46,516 nucleotides of DNA, taken from NCBI RefSeq assembly GCF_009377205.1, contig NZ_VJZE01000017.1, forward strand, positions 1 through 46,516. The letters are read 5' to 3'. The notes below the pieces were generated by a model. That model was not told the origin of the DNA and did no database searches. It saw only the letters and a program-made list of their open reading frames with translations. Positions 28,695 through 38,323 of this stretch are shown one piece after another (the stretch's first letter is position 1; each line of letters begins with the position of its first letter). Both the position numbers and the translations under genes were made by a program. This stretch comes from Streptomyces phyllanthi (lineage in GTDB: Bacteria; Actinomycetota; Actinomycetes; Streptomycetales; Streptomycetaceae).

Positions 28695-28791
28695 CCGCCG
28701 AACGGGCGGGTCGCATCGCGACTCTGACGTCACGTCACATCATCGGGCCGATCTCCACGGTCCGGCCTGATCACCACGGAAGGACAGTTCC

Positions 28792-29004
28792 ATGAACAAC
28801 CCGTTCGACGACGAGAACGGCTCCTATCTCGTTCTGGCCAATGCGGAGCGACAGCATTCCCTGTGGCCCGCGGACATCGACGTGCCCGCCGGATGGTCCA
28901 CCGTGTTCGGAGTGGGAACGCGGACCGCCTGTCTGGAGTATGTCGAGGAGAACTGGACGGACATGCGGCCCGCCGGCCTGGCGGCCACGATGGGCGAGGC
29001 CTGA
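28792..29004 (+). CDS. MbtH-like protein
   Basis: A 70-residue protein with the family signature NPFDDENGSYLVLANAERQH, SLWPADIDVPAGW, and the C-terminal CLEYVEENWTDMRPAGLA. MbtH-like proteins bind NRPS A domains and are often needed for their solubility or activity. GGAAGGA precedes the ATG. Only one MbtH gene is visible among four A domains encoded in separate proteins, so it may serve several. Confidence 0.95.
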   Translation: MNNPFDDENGSYLVLANAERQHSLWPADIDVPAGWSTVFGVGTRTACLEYVEENWTDMRPAGLAATMGEA

Positions 29005-29007
29005 TCG

Positions 29008-29184
29008 ATGGCAGCGAGCGAGAGCGGTGCCGCCGGGTTCGAGACCGTGCCGGTGACCCGCGAACAGGACAGGCCCGCCGTGGCCGAACCGGGCCGGTTC
29101 CGCGACGCCGGCCACACCGGCGCCCGGCCGCGCGCGGGGCATCACCGGCACGCCGAGCCGATGCCCACCGGGGTGTCACAGTGA
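29008..29184 (+). CDS. Small hypothetical protein between mbtH and the thioesterase gene
   Basis: A possible 58-residue product starting MAASESGAAGFETVPVTREQ. It begins 3 bases after the mbtH stop, and its stop overlaps the thioesterase GTG start (GTGA). That spacing matches the coupled genes around it and leaves no gap if it is translated. No domain is recognised. The composition is basic and low in hydrophobic residues, so it could be a spurious frame, a small accessory protein or a translational coupler. Confidence 0.4.
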   Translation: MAASESGAAGFETVPVTREQDRPAVAEPGRFRDAGHTGARPRAGHHRHAEPMPTGVSQ

Positions 29185-29951
29185 GCGGCGTACGGGACAC
29201 CACGATGGTGCCCCTGCACCGGACGCCGGACGCCGGACGGACTCTGGTCGGCCTGAGCCTCTTCGGCGGCGGCACGGCCGCGTATCGGCCGTGGACGGCG
29301 GGCATGCCCGCCGGGACGGACCTGGTCGTGCTCTGTTACCCCGGCAGGGAGGGGCGGTTCACCGAGCCCTTCGCCCGCGACTGGGACGAACTGGCCACCG
29401 GCGTCACCGAATCGCTGCGCACGGCCGATCTCGGCCCGTATGTCCTCTTCGGGCACAGCATGAGCGGCTGGATGGCCTTCGACGTCGCCGCCCGGCTGGA
29501 GACGGACGAGGCGCGGAAGCCCGAAGCGCTCGTCCTGTCCTCCTGCAACGCCCCGGACCGCGGCCTGACCGACAGCGAACGTTTTCCCACACACCAGGAC
29601 GACGACGAGCGGCTGCTGGAGTGGATGGGGACATACGGCCTGTTGCCCCCGCACGTCCGTGAGGACGACGACCTGACCGAGCTGGCGCTGGAGGTGATGC
29701 GGGCCGACATCGCTGTCCGGGACACCTTCGTCCATGCCGGCGCCAGGGTGAGCGTGCCGCTGCAGGTGTTCTCCGGTGCCGACGATCCGTTGATCAGCGC
29801 CGACGTGGGTTCCCGGTGGGGCGGACTGACCTCCGGCCCGTACCGGCACGACGTGCTCGGCGGCGGCCACTTCTACACCCCGGAGATCTGGCGGGCCCTC
29901 CCGAGCCGGATCGCTCCGATCCATTCCGTCGCGTCCGGCTCTGCCTCCTGA
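29181..29951 (+). CDS. Type II thioesterase
   Basis: A 256-residue alpha/beta hydrolase. The nucleophile elbow FGHSMSGWMAF contains Ser93. CYPGREGRFTEPFARDWDEL near the start and the C-terminal LGGGHFYT (catalytic His) are typical of RifR-like editing thioesterases, and the acidic residue is probably in VFSGADDPLISADV. It removes misloaded groups from NRPS carrier domains. The GTG start overlaps the small upstream frame, and the NRPS gene follows 10 bases later, so this is one operon. Confidence 0.9.
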   Translation: MSGVRDTTMVPLHRTPDAGRTLVGLSLFGGGTAAYRPWTAGMPAGTDLVVLCYPGREGRFTEPFARDWDELATGVTESLRTADLGPYVLFGHSMSGWMAFDVAARLETDEARKPEALVLSSCNAPDRGLTDSERFPTHQDDDERLLEWMGTYGLLPPHVREDDDLTELALEVMRADIAVRDTFVHAGARVSVPLQVFSGADDPLISADVGSRWGGLTSGPYRHDVLGGGHFYTPEIWRALPSRIAPIHSVASGSAS

Positions 29952-29961
29952 GGAGTGACCC

Positions 29962-32900
29962 GTGTCCCCCGTGTCCTACGCCCAGCGGAGGCTGTGGTTC
30001 CTGAATCGCGTGGACGGCCGGTCGGCGGTCTACAACTGCCCGCTCGTGATCCGGGCGAGAGGCGAACTGGACCGCACAGCCCTGGCAGCGGCGCTCACCG
30101 ACCTGGTAGACCGGCACGAAGTGCTGCGCACGGTATACCCCGGGGTCGACGGCGAACCCGTACGGCGGGTGCTCGCCCGACGACCTGAGCTCGACGTGGT
30201 CGCATGCGAGGAGGCCGGGCTCGCCGACGCGCTCGCCTCCACCCTCGACCGCGGCTTCGACCTGACGACGGATCTCCCGATCCGAGCGACGGTGTTCGCG
30301 CCGGCGCCACGGGAACACGTGCTGGCGTTGGTGATCCACCACATCGCCTGCGACGAGTGGTCCTGGCAGCCGCTGCTCGCCGACCTGGCCACCGCTTATC
30401 AAGCCCGGGCCGCGGGTGAGTCCCCGCAGTGGACGCCACTGCCGGTGAGTTACCCGGACTACGCGGTATGGCAGCGGGAGCTGCTGGGTGACCAGGACGA
30501 TCCGGCGAGCCTGCTCGCGACGCAGCTGGCCTTCTGGCGGGAGCAGCTGGCCGGGCTGCCCGCCGAGCTGGACCTGCCGTTCGACCGGCCGCGCCCCGCG
30601 GTGGCCGATCACCGCGGGGACGCGGTACCGCTGAAGCTCGATGGTGAGCTGCACCGCCGTCTGCTCGCGGTCGCCGCCGACCACGGGTGCACCACGTTCA
30701 TGGTGCTGCAAGCCGGGCTGGCGGTACTGCTGTCCCGGCTGGGGGCCGGTACGGACATCCCGATCGGCACCGCGGTGGCGGGGCGGCTGGACGAGGCGCT
30801 GGAAGGCGTGGTCGGCTTCTTCGTGAACACCCTGGTGCTGCGCAGCGACGTGTCCGGTGATCCGACCTTCAGCGAGCTGCTGCACCGGGTGCGGGACGCG
30901 GATCTCGCCGCTTACGACCACCAGGACATTCCCTTCGAGCGGCTGGTCGAGGACCTGAACCCGGAACGGTCACTGGCACGGCATCCGCTCTTCCAGGTCA
31001 TGCTGACCCTGTCCAGGGGGGAGGAGGCCACGCTCTCGTTGCCGGGCCTGACCTGCACCGAGGAGCGACTGGACTGGGAGGTCGCGAAGTTCGACCTGTC
31101 CGCCGACTTCCGGGAGCACTACACCCCGGACGGGAGCGCCGCGGGCATCGACGGCGCCCTCGAGTACGCCACCGGCCTGTTCGACCGGGCCACCGCCGAC
31201 CACATCGCCGATGCCCTGCCCCGGTTGCTGCGGCAACTCGTGTCAGCGCCACAACGGCCCATCGGCGAAGCCGACCCGCTGTCCGCCGAGCACCGCCACC
31301 AGGTCCTCGTCGCGTGGAACGACACTGCCCGGCCCGCGTCGCCGGCCACCGTGCCGGAGGTGTTCGAGGCGCAGGCCGCGCGAACGCCGCGAGCGACCGC
31401 GGTGGTGTGCGGGAGCACGAGGCTCACTTTCGCCGAACTCAACGATCGCGCCAACCTGCTCGCGCGCCGACTGCGCGTTCAGGGAGCCGGGACGGAGCGG
31501 CTGGTCGCGCTGGCCCTGCCCCGGTCGGCCGAGTCCGTCGTGGCGATGCTGGCGGTACTCAAGACCGGTGCGGCCTATCTGCACGTCGATCTCGAATATC
31601 CACCGGACCGGATCGGGCACATGCTGCGGGACGCCGCGCCGGTCGCTGTCGTCACGGACACCGTGACCGCGGCCGCGCACAGCTTCGGTGAGTTGCCCGC
31701 GGTGTTCGCCGACCGGATCGAGACGCCGGCCGGTCCCGTGGCCAACCTGAACTGTCGCGTACTGCCGGAAAGCGCGGCGTACGTCATCTACACGTCCGGA
31801 TCCACCGGCCGCCCCAAGGGCGTACTGACGCCGCATTCCGCTTTGAGCAACCTGTACGCCTTCCACCGCGCGGGTCTGCTCGCGCGCACCGAGGCCACCG
31901 CGCGCCGGCAGCTGAGGTCCGCCGTCACCGCTTCGCTGTCGTTCGACACGTCGTGGGAGGCACTGTTCTGGATGCTGGCCGGCCACGAACTGCACGTCGT
32001 CCGCGACGACATCCGACGGGACGCCGTCGCGTTGACCGCCTACGTCAGGGCCGCCGGGATCGACGTCCTCGACGTCACCCCCACCTACGCGGAACACCTG
32101 CTCGACGAGGGCCTGATGTCCGGACCGCACGCGCCGCTGGTGCTGCTGCTCGGCGGGGAAGCCGCCGGGCAGTCGCTGTGGACCCGCGTCCGGGAGGCGC
32201 CCGGGACGCTCTGTTACAACCTGTACGGTCCCACGGAATGCACCCTGGACGCGCTGTGGTGGGACGCCGCGGACAGCCCGCACCCGCTGATCGGCAAGCC
32301 GATCGGGAACACCAGGGTCTTCGTGCTCGACGAGCGGTTGCGCCCCGTCGCGCCCGGTGTCCCGGGCGAGTTGTACGTGACCGGACCCGGCGTGGCCCGC
32401 GGCTACGTGAACCGCCCGGCCACGACCGCCGAACGGTTCGTCGCCTGCCCCTACGTCCTGGACGGGGAGACGGGCAGCCGCATGTACCGCACCGGTGACC
32501 TGGTCCGGTGGGATCACCAGGGCAGGCTGGACTATCTGGGCCGCATCGACGACCAGGTCAAGGTGCGGGGCTTCCGGATCGAACTCGGCGAGGTGGAGGC
32601 CGCGCTGACCCGGTGCCCGGATGTGGCGCAGGCTGCCGTGGCCGTGCGCGAGGACGCCGGGGGCGACAAGCGGCTGGTGGCTTATGTGCAGCCGGCCGCG
32701 GACCACGAGCTCGACACGCGCGACCTGCGCAGACGGCTGTCCTCGATCCTGCCCGACCACATGATCCCGTCCTTCTTCCAGTCGGTGGTACGGCTACCGC
32801 TGACGCCGAACGGGAAACTCGACCGGGACGCGCTGCCGCCCCCGGACTTCGCGCACCGTCCGGCGTCGCGTGGCCCGCGCGGACCCTACGAGGAAGTCCT

Positions 32901-33930
32901 CTGCGGATTGTTCGCGGAGGTGCTGGGGCTGAGCCGGGTCGGCGCCGAGGAGAGCTTCTTCGAACTGGGCGGTCACTCCCTGCTCGCCACCAGGTTGCTC
33001 TCCCGGGTGCGGGCGGTGCTGGGCGGGCACCTCACCATCCTGGACCTGTTCCAGGCGCCCACCGTCGCGGACCTGGTGGACCGGCTGGCCGACGGCGCGC
33101 GACACGACCCGCTGTCGTCCCTGCTCCCGTTGCGGACGGGAGCCGATCGGCCCGCGGTCTTCTGCGTGCATCCGGCCGCCGGGATCAGCTGGGTCTACGC
33201 GGGGCTGCTCAGCCACATCGACGCCGGCTACCCCGTGTACGGCTTGCAGGCGAAGGGCCTCACCGATGCGACGGCGAACGGCCGGTCCTGGCGTGAGATG
33301 GTCAAGGACTACGTGGAGCAGATCCGGTCCGTCCAACCCGAAGGGCCCTACCGGCTGGTCGGATGGTCCTTCGGCGCCGTGCTCGCTCACCTGATGGCGA
33401 CCGATCTGCAGGCCGGGGGAGCCGAGGTCGACCTGCTCGCACTGCTCGACGGCTACCCGCCCGACTCGGTACCCGGCTACCGGCCCCTCGTCGACGGCGG
33501 TTCGGAGACGTTCACCGAGCTGCTGGACTCCTTGGGGTACGACCTTTCCGCATTCGGCGGGGGACCACTGAGCTACGACGACTACGAGCGGACGGTCCGC
33601 CGGCCGGGCAGCACACTCGAATGGCTGACGCAGTCGGAGGCCGCCGCCCTGGCCCGGGTGTTCGTGGACAACGACCGGATCTACGAGGAACTCCGGCCCC
33701 GGACGTACCGGGGGGACATGGTGTTCTTCTCCGCCACGGAGGGGAAACCGGAGGATGCGCCCACGCCGGAATCCTGGCGCGACCACGTGACCGGACGGCT
33801 TGAGGTGCACGAGATCGCCTGTGGCCACGGTGAGATCACCCAGGCGAAGCACATCGCGCGGATCGGCGCCGTCCTCGCCGGGAAACTCGCCCTGCTGGAC
33901 GGTTCGCGGCCCACGGCGGGAGAACGATGA
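29962..33930 (+). CDS. NRPS termination module, C-A-T-TE
   Basis: A 1,322-residue protein. The C domain (1-430) opens with [14 protein letters not shown] and carries HHIACDEWS (second His 127), where Glu replaces the usual Gly of HHxxxDG. The A domain (about 464-960) has [10 protein letters not shown] and pocket residues D-T-E-D-L-G-L-L-D-K; the acidic pocket suggests a basic substrate, perhaps the DADH-like amino acid. The T domain has Ser1006. The TE domain (about 1063-1315) has [12 protein letters not shown] (Ser1136) and the catalytic His1289 in ACGHGE. It ends the assembly line by hydrolysis or cyclisation. GTG 29962 has GAGGAG upstream. The stop overlaps the MFS start (ATGA). Confidence 0.93.
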   Translation: MSPVSYAQRRLWFLNRVDGRSAVYNCPLVIRARGELDRTALAAALTDLVDRHEVLRTVYPGVDGEPVRRVLARRPELDVVACEEAGLADALASTLDRGFDLTTDLPIRATVFAPAPREHVLALVIHHIACDEWSWQPLLADLATAYQARAAGESPQWTPLPVSYPDYAVWQRELLGDQDDPASLLATQLAFWREQLAGLPAELDLPFDRPRPAVADHRGDAVPLKLDGELHRRLLAVAADHGCTTFMVLQAGLAVLLSRLGAGTDIPIGTAVAGRLDEALEGVVGFFVNTLVLRSDVSGDPTFSELLHRVRDADLAAYDHQDIPFERLVEDLNPERSLARHPLFQVMLTLSRGEEATLSLPGLTCTEERLDWEVAKFDLSADFREHYTPDGSAAGIDGALEYATGLFDRATADHIADALPRLLRQLVSAPQRPIGEADPLSAEHRHQVLVAWNDTARPASPATVPEVFEAQAARTPRATAVVCGSTRLTFAELNDRANLLARRLRVQGAGTERLVALALPRSAESVVAMLAVLKTGAAYLHVDLEYPPDRIGHMLRDAAPVAVVTDTVTAAAHSFGELPAVFADRIETPAGPVANLNCRVLPESAAYVIYTSGSTGRPKGVLTPHSALSNLYAFHRAGLLARTEATARRQLRSAVTASLSFDTSWEALFWMLAGHELHVVRDDIRRDAVALTAYVRAAGIDVLDVTPTYAEHLLDEGLMSGPHAPLVLLLGGEAAGQSLWTRVREAPGTLCYNLYGPTECTLDALWWDAADSPHPLIGKPIGNTRVFVLDERLRPVAPGVPGELYVTGPGVARGYVNRPATTAERFVACPYVLDGETGSRMYRTGDLVRWDHQGRLDYLGRIDDQVKVRGFRIELGEVEAALTRCPDVAQAAVAVREDAGGDKRLVAYVQPAADHELDTRDLRRRLSSILPDHMIPSFFQSVVRLPLTPNGKLDRDALPPPDFAHRPASRGPRGPYEEVLCGLFAEVLGLSRVGAEESFFELGGHSLLATRLLSRVRAVLGGHLTILDLFQAPTVADLVDRLADGARHDPLSSLLPLRTGADRPAVFCVHPAAGISWVYAGLLSHIDAGYPVYGLQAKGLTDATANGRSWREMVKDYVEQIRSVQPEGPYRLVGWSFGAVLAHLMATDLQAGGAEVDLLALLDGYPPDSVPGYRPLVDGGSETFTELLDSLGYDLSAFGGGPLSYDDYERTVRRPGSTLEWLTQSEAAALARVFVDNDRIYEELRPRTYRGDMVFFSATEGKPEDAPTPESWRDHVTGRLEVHEIACGHGEITQAKHIARIGAVLAGKLALLDGSRPTAGER

Positions 33931-35207
33931 CCGGCAAGCCCTACCAGGGCTCGGTGGCCGGGCGCGAGTTCCGGTTGTTCTGGTTCGGGGAAACCACGAG
34001 CCTGCTCGGCAACGGGATCGCCGTGGTGGCGCTGCCCCTGGTCGCCGTCGTCACGCTGCACGCGGACACCTTCGTCATCGGACTGCTGACGTCGGTCGCC
34101 TATCTGCCCTGGCTGGTACTCGGTCTGCCCGCGGGGGCGTGGGTGGACCGCCTGCCCCGCCGCCCGGTGATGCTGTTCTGCGACGCCGTTTCCTTCGTCG
34201 CTTTCGGCAGTGTTCCGGTCGCCGCCTGGGCGGGCGTACTCACCATTCCCCACCTGCTCGTGGCCGCCTTCATCGGCGGTTGTGCCAATGTCTTCTTCAC
34301 CACCGCGCACCGTGCGTATCTGCCGACACTGCTCTCCGACGCGGAGCTGCTGGCAGGCAACGCGCGGTTGCAGGGCAGTGAGTCGACAGCCGAGGTCATC
34401 GGCCCCGGCCTGGCCGGGCTGCTGGTGCAGGCCTTCGGCGCCGTCGCCGGACTGCTCGCCAACGCGCTGAGTTTCGCGGTGTCCTGGCTCTGTCTGCGGG
34501 CTGTCCGGACGACCGAGCCGCCGCCCCGGGCGGTCCGGCGGCGCCGGCTGCGCACCGAGGTCGGCGACGGCCTGAGATTCCTGTTCCAGGACCCCGTTCT
34601 GCGCACCCTCGCGGTTTTCAGCGCGGTGTCCAACATCGCGTTGACCGGAATGAGTTCGATCGAGGTGGCGTTCCTGGTCCGGACAGTCGGTGCCGGCGAG
34701 GCCGTGGTCGGCGCGGTGCTGACGTTGTGCGGTCTCGGCGGGGTCCTCGGAGTGCTGTTGTCCAACCGGGTGTCCCAGCGATTCGGCACCGCACGGGCCG
34801 CGCTGATCTGTCAGGTGGGTGCCGCGCCCTTCACCTTGCTCTTTCCGCTGACCGGCCCGGGTGCCGGCCTCGCGTTCTTCGTCGTCGGCGGTGTCGGTGG
34901 CGGCGCGGGTGTGGTCGCGGCGAGCATCATCACCGACACCTTCCGCCAGCGGTACTGCCCGCCGGACCTGATCGGGCGCATCAGTGCGAGCGCGGCCGTG
35001 ATCAGCTTCGGCGCCATCGCTGTCGGCGGGTTGCTCGGCGGCGCGCTCGGCGAATTGTCCGGTGTCCGGGAAACGCTGTGGATGATGAGCGGCTTGCAAG
35101 TACTGTCGACGGTCATTCTGCTATTCAGCCCGATCCGAAAAATGCGTGACTTCCCCGAATCCGAGCGTGCGATTTTTGCAGCCGAGGCCGGAAAGGTCAT
35201 GTCCTAA
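33927..35207 (+). CDS. MFS transporter, EntS-like
   Basis: A 426-residue membrane protein with about twelve helices. [40 protein letters not shown] and [20 protein letters not shown] are characteristic of the MFS_3/EntS group, which exports siderophores and other peptides. It overlaps the terminal NRPS gene by four bases, so it is almost certainly the exporter of the cluster product. Confidence 0.9.
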   Translation: MTGKPYQGSVAGREFRLFWFGETTSLLGNGIAVVALPLVAVVTLHADTFVIGLLTSVAYLPWLVLGLPAGAWVDRLPRRPVMLFCDAVSFVAFGSVPVAAWAGVLTIPHLLVAAFIGGCANVFFTTAHRAYLPTLLSDAELLAGNARLQGSESTAEVIGPGLAGLLVQAFGAVAGLLANALSFAVSWLCLRAVRTTEPPPRAVRRRRLRTEVGDGLRFLFQDPVLRTLAVFSAVSNIALTGMSSIEVAFLVRTVGAGEAVVGAVLTLCGLGGVLGVLLSNRVSQRFGTARAALICQVGAAPFTLLFPLTGPGAGLAFFVVGGVGGGAGVVAASIITDTFRQRYCPPDLIGRISASAAVISFGAIAVGGLLGGALGELSGVRETLWMMSGLQVLSTVILLFSPIRKMRDFPESERAIFAAEAGKVMS

Positions 35208-35317
35208 AGGGGCCTGGCCGCTTCCGCACGCTGTCAGACGCTTTTATCGGCGTGGCGCAGAAGTAAGATACCGATAGCAAAGCCAAAGCGAACAAGGCTC
35301 ATTGAAGCGAGGTTTTC
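35208..35317. promoter_or_regulatory. Intergenic region with inverted repeat, possible promoter of the tailoring genes
   Basis: The 110-base gap is AT-richer than its neighbours. TATCGG (35245-35250) and CCGATA (35271-35276) form an inverted repeat with a 20-base spacer. A TAAGAT (35264-35269) between the arms resembles a -10 box, but no matching -35 box is visible. It may start a second transcript for the oxygenase and aldolase genes. Confidence 0.35.
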
Positions 35318-36307
35318 ATGCAAGACGGCGGCTCATTGAGGAACCTTCCGGCCGCGGTGATGTTGCGGGACGACCTGGATATCGGCCGGCTGAACGCGGA
35401 TCTCGCAGAGCTCAGCGGTTCCGAGTTCTGGGCATTGCAGCGGTCCTTCGAGGACGGCGTCGTCGGGGAAGAATCCGATGTGGACTGGAAGGTCCTTTCC
35501 CTGCGTGCGCCGGGCGGGGACCCCCAGCGAACCGACCCCGGCGGTCCGGGACGTGACCGGTTCGCCGACACCCCCTTGATGGCGAAGGCACCCTACCTCG
35601 GTCAGATCCTGTCCGAACTGGGTACAGAACTGCGCAGTGTCCGCCTGATGGCCCTGGCTCCCGGGGTGTCCGTCGCGGAACACTCGGACACCCCGATCGG
35701 CCTTCCCTACGGCTATGTACGGCTGCACATCCCGCTGGTCACCAATCCCGGGGCGGTGCTGGTGATGGACGGGGTCGAACAGCGGTGGCAGCCGGGAACG
35801 CTCTGGTACGCCGACTTCGACCGACCGCATTCCGTGCGCAACACCGGTGACCGGGCCCGGATCCACCTGGTCGCGGACTGCGCGACCAACGACAGGCTGC
35901 TGGCCCTGTTCCCGGAGAGCTTCCGGGCGGAGCTGCCGGCCAGCGACATCGCCTACTACCGGCCCGTTCTGCCGCTGACCGCGCCCGAACTCGCCGAGTT
36001 CAGCTGCCGCTTCGCCGTCCCGTTCTCCTTCATGGAGTGGGGACTCGCGGTGGTCGACGACCAGGACACCGACCTCGTCGCCGAAGTGACCGCCGAAGAC
36101 GACGGGCTCGTCCTGCGCGTCGAAGGGCGCCCGCCGGTGGAGCTGCTGCACCTGGGCGCCGGCGAGTTCCGGCTGCTCGGCTGGAGCGAGGAACGGCTGC
36201 TCCGCCTCGACCTCTTCGACGACAGTCCGCGGGTGGAGTTCTCCACCAGGCGCGGACGCCGGCGTCAGGTGGTCGTCCGCCCGGCCCGCGGGCTCGCCAC
36301 GGTCTGA
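35318..36307 (+). CDS. Aspartyl/asparaginyl beta-hydroxylase-like Fe(II)/2OG oxygenase
   Basis: A 329-residue protein. The middle part (about 60-215) has the Asp/Asn hydroxylase cupin pattern: APGVSVAEHSDTPIGLPYG (His122, metal), VRLHIPLVTNPG, WQPGTLWYADFDRPHSVRNT (His171, metal) and RIHLVADC. The C-terminal 110 residues form an extra domain I do not recognise. Family members hydroxylate the beta carbon of Asp, Asn or related residues, free or carrier-bound. It begins the tailoring gene group. GCGAGG lies upstream of the ATG. Confidence 0.85.
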   Translation: MQDGGSLRNLPAAVMLRDDLDIGRLNADLAELSGSEFWALQRSFEDGVVGEESDVDWKVLSLRAPGGDPQRTDPGGPGRDRFADTPLMAKAPYLGQILSELGTELRSVRLMALAPGVSVAEHSDTPIGLPYGYVRLHIPLVTNPGAVLVMDGVEQRWQPGTLWYADFDRPHSVRNTGDRARIHLVADCATNDRLLALFPESFRAELPASDIAYYRPVLPLTAPELAEFSCRFAVPFSFMEWGLAVVDDQDTDLVAEVTAEDDGLVLRVEGRPPVELLHLGAGEFRLLGWSEERLLRLDLFDDSPRVEFSTRRGRRRQVVVRPARGLATV

Positions 36308-36364
36308 CGGCCCGAGCCGTCGCCCACCACAGTCCACCCAATTCGACTACTGCTTGGGACAGTC

Positions 36365-37141
36365 ATGCAGACACTGACCGAATCGCCCGTCCTCGTTGAG
36401 CACGGATTCGCCCGCTACGACCTCGCCGAGGAATTCGGGATCGCCGAATCCGACGCCGCCTTCCAGAGCCTTCGCGCCGAGTTCGTCGACCTGCCACCGG
36501 ACCCTTACGCGACGGAGGCGGGGCGCAACCGCCGCTTCGCCCGCGGTGTTTTCCACCCATGGTCGGGGGAGTTCAGCTGGATTCCGAACACGCACTTCGG
36601 CGAACAGGGCTGGATGAACGGCTACTACCAGGCCGACCACAATCCCGAGTATGTCGGCGTGGTCCGCAAACTGCCCGCCATGAGCGAATCCGCGCGGAAC
36701 AACCCGATCATCCACAAGATCCTTTCCTTCGACTTCGCGCAGACGCGATGGTCGCAGAACGACGCGGCGTTCCCGTTGCACGTCGGGGTGCATCTGATCA
36801 AGCTGGCGGTGGACGACCCGGGACGCGAGGCCATTTCCTCGCCCAACGAACTCCATCAGGACGGCGAACCGTTCGTCTTCGCGCATCTGGTCTATCGCCG
36901 GAACGTCGTCGGCGGCGTGAACGTGATCGCGCCACCGAAATACCGGGGCAAGCTGCCCTCGGACGTGCCCGACGGCGAGGCTCTGGCGGAGTTCGAACTG
37001 ACCAAGCCGCTGGAGTCCTACGCCGTCACCGACGAGAAGGTCAGTCACTACGTGTCCCCCATCAGGCGCGGGGCCGGAGCGGAGACGGGCGAGCGTGCGG
37101 TGATCCTCGTGGACTTCACCCCGATGCGGCAGCACATCTGA
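36365..37141 (+). CDS. 2OG-Fe dioxygenase family protein (IDO-like, PF10014 type)
   Basis: A 258-residue protein. It shows the family features GEFSWIPNTHFGEQGWMNGY, FPLHVGVHLIKLAVDDPG and the metal motif NELHQDGEPFVFAHLVYRRN (His164, Asp166), then VGGVNVIAPPKYRG and a late YVSPI. Members hydroxylate free amino acids such as isoleucine, leucine or pipecolate. Here a free amino acid precursor of the peptide is the likely substrate. It is unrelated in sequence to the neighbouring Asp-hydroxylase-like and PhyH-like oxygenases. Confidence 0.82.
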   Translation: MQTLTESPVLVEHGFARYDLAEEFGIAESDAAFQSLRAEFVDLPPDPYATEAGRNRRFARGVFHPWSGEFSWIPNTHFGEQGWMNGYYQADHNPEYVGVVRKLPAMSESARNNPIIHKILSFDFAQTRWSQNDAAFPLHVGVHLIKLAVDDPGREAISSPNELHQDGEPFVFAHLVYRRNVVGGVNVIAPPKYRGKLPSDVPDGEALAEFELTKPLESYAVTDEKVSHYVSPIRRGAGAETGERAVILVDFTPMRQHI

Positions 37142-37267
37142 GAACGGCCGCACCCGATCCGTCGTGAGTGGCAACTCGGGCTCTCCTGGGGGTGAGGCAG
37201 AGGAGAGCTCCGCGCCATCTGTTTGTCCGTGTGTATGTCCGTGCTGAGCCGAGAAGGGCGAAGGCCT

Positions 37268-38311
37268 ATGAAAGACAGCCGATCCCGGGCGATGTCCGAG
37301 ATGGAACTGCTCGACTGCACCTTGCGTGACGGTGCCTACGCCGTTGATTTCGAGTTCGACGAGAAATTCGTGGTCGAACTTCTCGCCAGACTCAACGAGA
37401 CCCCCGTTTCCAAGGTCGAGATCGGTCACGGGATCGGGTTGGAGGCCGAGCGCACCGGCATAAAAGCCGGAAACATCGATCATTTCACCTGGTGTGAGCT
37501 CGCCCGGTCGACGCTGACCACGAAACCATGGGGAATGTTCGCGCAGCCCGAGTTCACTCGGCCGGCGACGATCCGGCAGATGTGTGACCGCGGAATGTCA
37601 TTCATCCGGGTCGGTGTCGAACCGGATCGCGTCCAGGATCACCTGCCCTACCTCCAGCAGGTCGCGGACGCGTGCGGAGAGGTCTACGTCAACTTGATGA
37701 AGTCCAGTGCCACGCCGGTCGACCGGTTGCTCGACATGCTCGACGGGGTCGGGCCGGAGATCGCGGGCGTCTACGTGGTCGACTCCTACGGCGCGATGAC
37801 TCCCGAGACCGTCGAAAGGTATGTGAGCGCGGTCGCCGAACGGTACCCGGTCGTCGGCTTCCACGGACACGACAATCTAGGCCTGGCCAATATCAACACC
37901 GTCACCGCTTTCCGGGCGGGCGCCACCATTGTCGACGGGACGCTCTACGGAATCGGGCGTGGCTCGGGCAACGCCGCCACCGAATCCCTCGCCGCGATCA
38001 TCAACGTCATGGAAGGCAGGGACCGGTTCGACTACCAGGAACTGGCCGAACTCGCCGAATTCTGCCGGGTCAACATGAAGGTGATCGGGGCGGAGCGCAA
38101 GATGCAGGTCCTCGGCGCGGTGATCGGCATCCACTCGGGTTTCTTCGGCCTGGTCGAGGAACTCGCCGCCAAGTACCACACCGATCCGGCCCAGCTCATG
38201 GAGACCGCGGTCGGGATGGCGGCGGAAAGCCCGCGAGCGGCCGACTTCCACGCGGCGGCGGCCCGAATCGCTGACAGCGACAGCCCGCGTTCCTTGCAGC
38301 TGGCGAACTGA
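37268..38311 (+). CDS. DRE-TIM (HMGL-like) aldolase, 4-hydroxy-2-oxovalerate aldolase-like
   Basis: About 347 residues. ELLDCTLRDGAYAVDFEFDE at the N terminus gives the metal Asp of the DRE-TIM superfamily. GFHGHDNLGLANINTVTAF gives the two metal His residues, and VDGTLYGIGRGSGNAATESL is the signature glycine-rich end of the barrel. DmpG-like enzymes join or split pyruvate and an aldehyde; others in the superfamily are acyl-CoA lyases or synthases. No dehydrogenase (DmpF) partner is present, so it probably works in synthesis. ATG 37268 with GAAGGC upstream is used; 37292 is possible. Confidence 0.85.
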   Translation: MKDSRSRAMSEMELLDCTLRDGAYAVDFEFDEKFVVELLARLNETPVSKVEIGHGIGLEAERTGIKAGNIDHFTWCELARSTLTTKPWGMFAQPEFTRPATIRQMCDRGMSFIRVGVEPDRVQDHLPYLQQVADACGEVYVNLMKSSATPVDRLLDMLDGVGPEIAGVYVVDSYGAMTPETVERYVSAVAERYPVVGFHGHDNLGLANINTVTAFRAGATIVDGTLYGIGRGSGNAATESLAAIINVMEGRDRFDYQELAELAEFCRVNMKVIGAERKMQVLGAVIGIHSGFFGLVEELAAKYHTDPAQLMETAVGMAAESPRAADFHAAAARIADSDSPRSLQLAN

Positions 38312-38323
38312 GGGGACGACGCG

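Noticed and set aside
33927..36307. Siderophore cluster hypothesis, from the EntS-like exporter and the Asp beta-hydroxylase-like gene
   Set aside because: No ornithine or lysine N-hydroxylase, no catechol genes, no siderophore receptor or ABC uptake genes are present; the LysW pathway points elsewhere.
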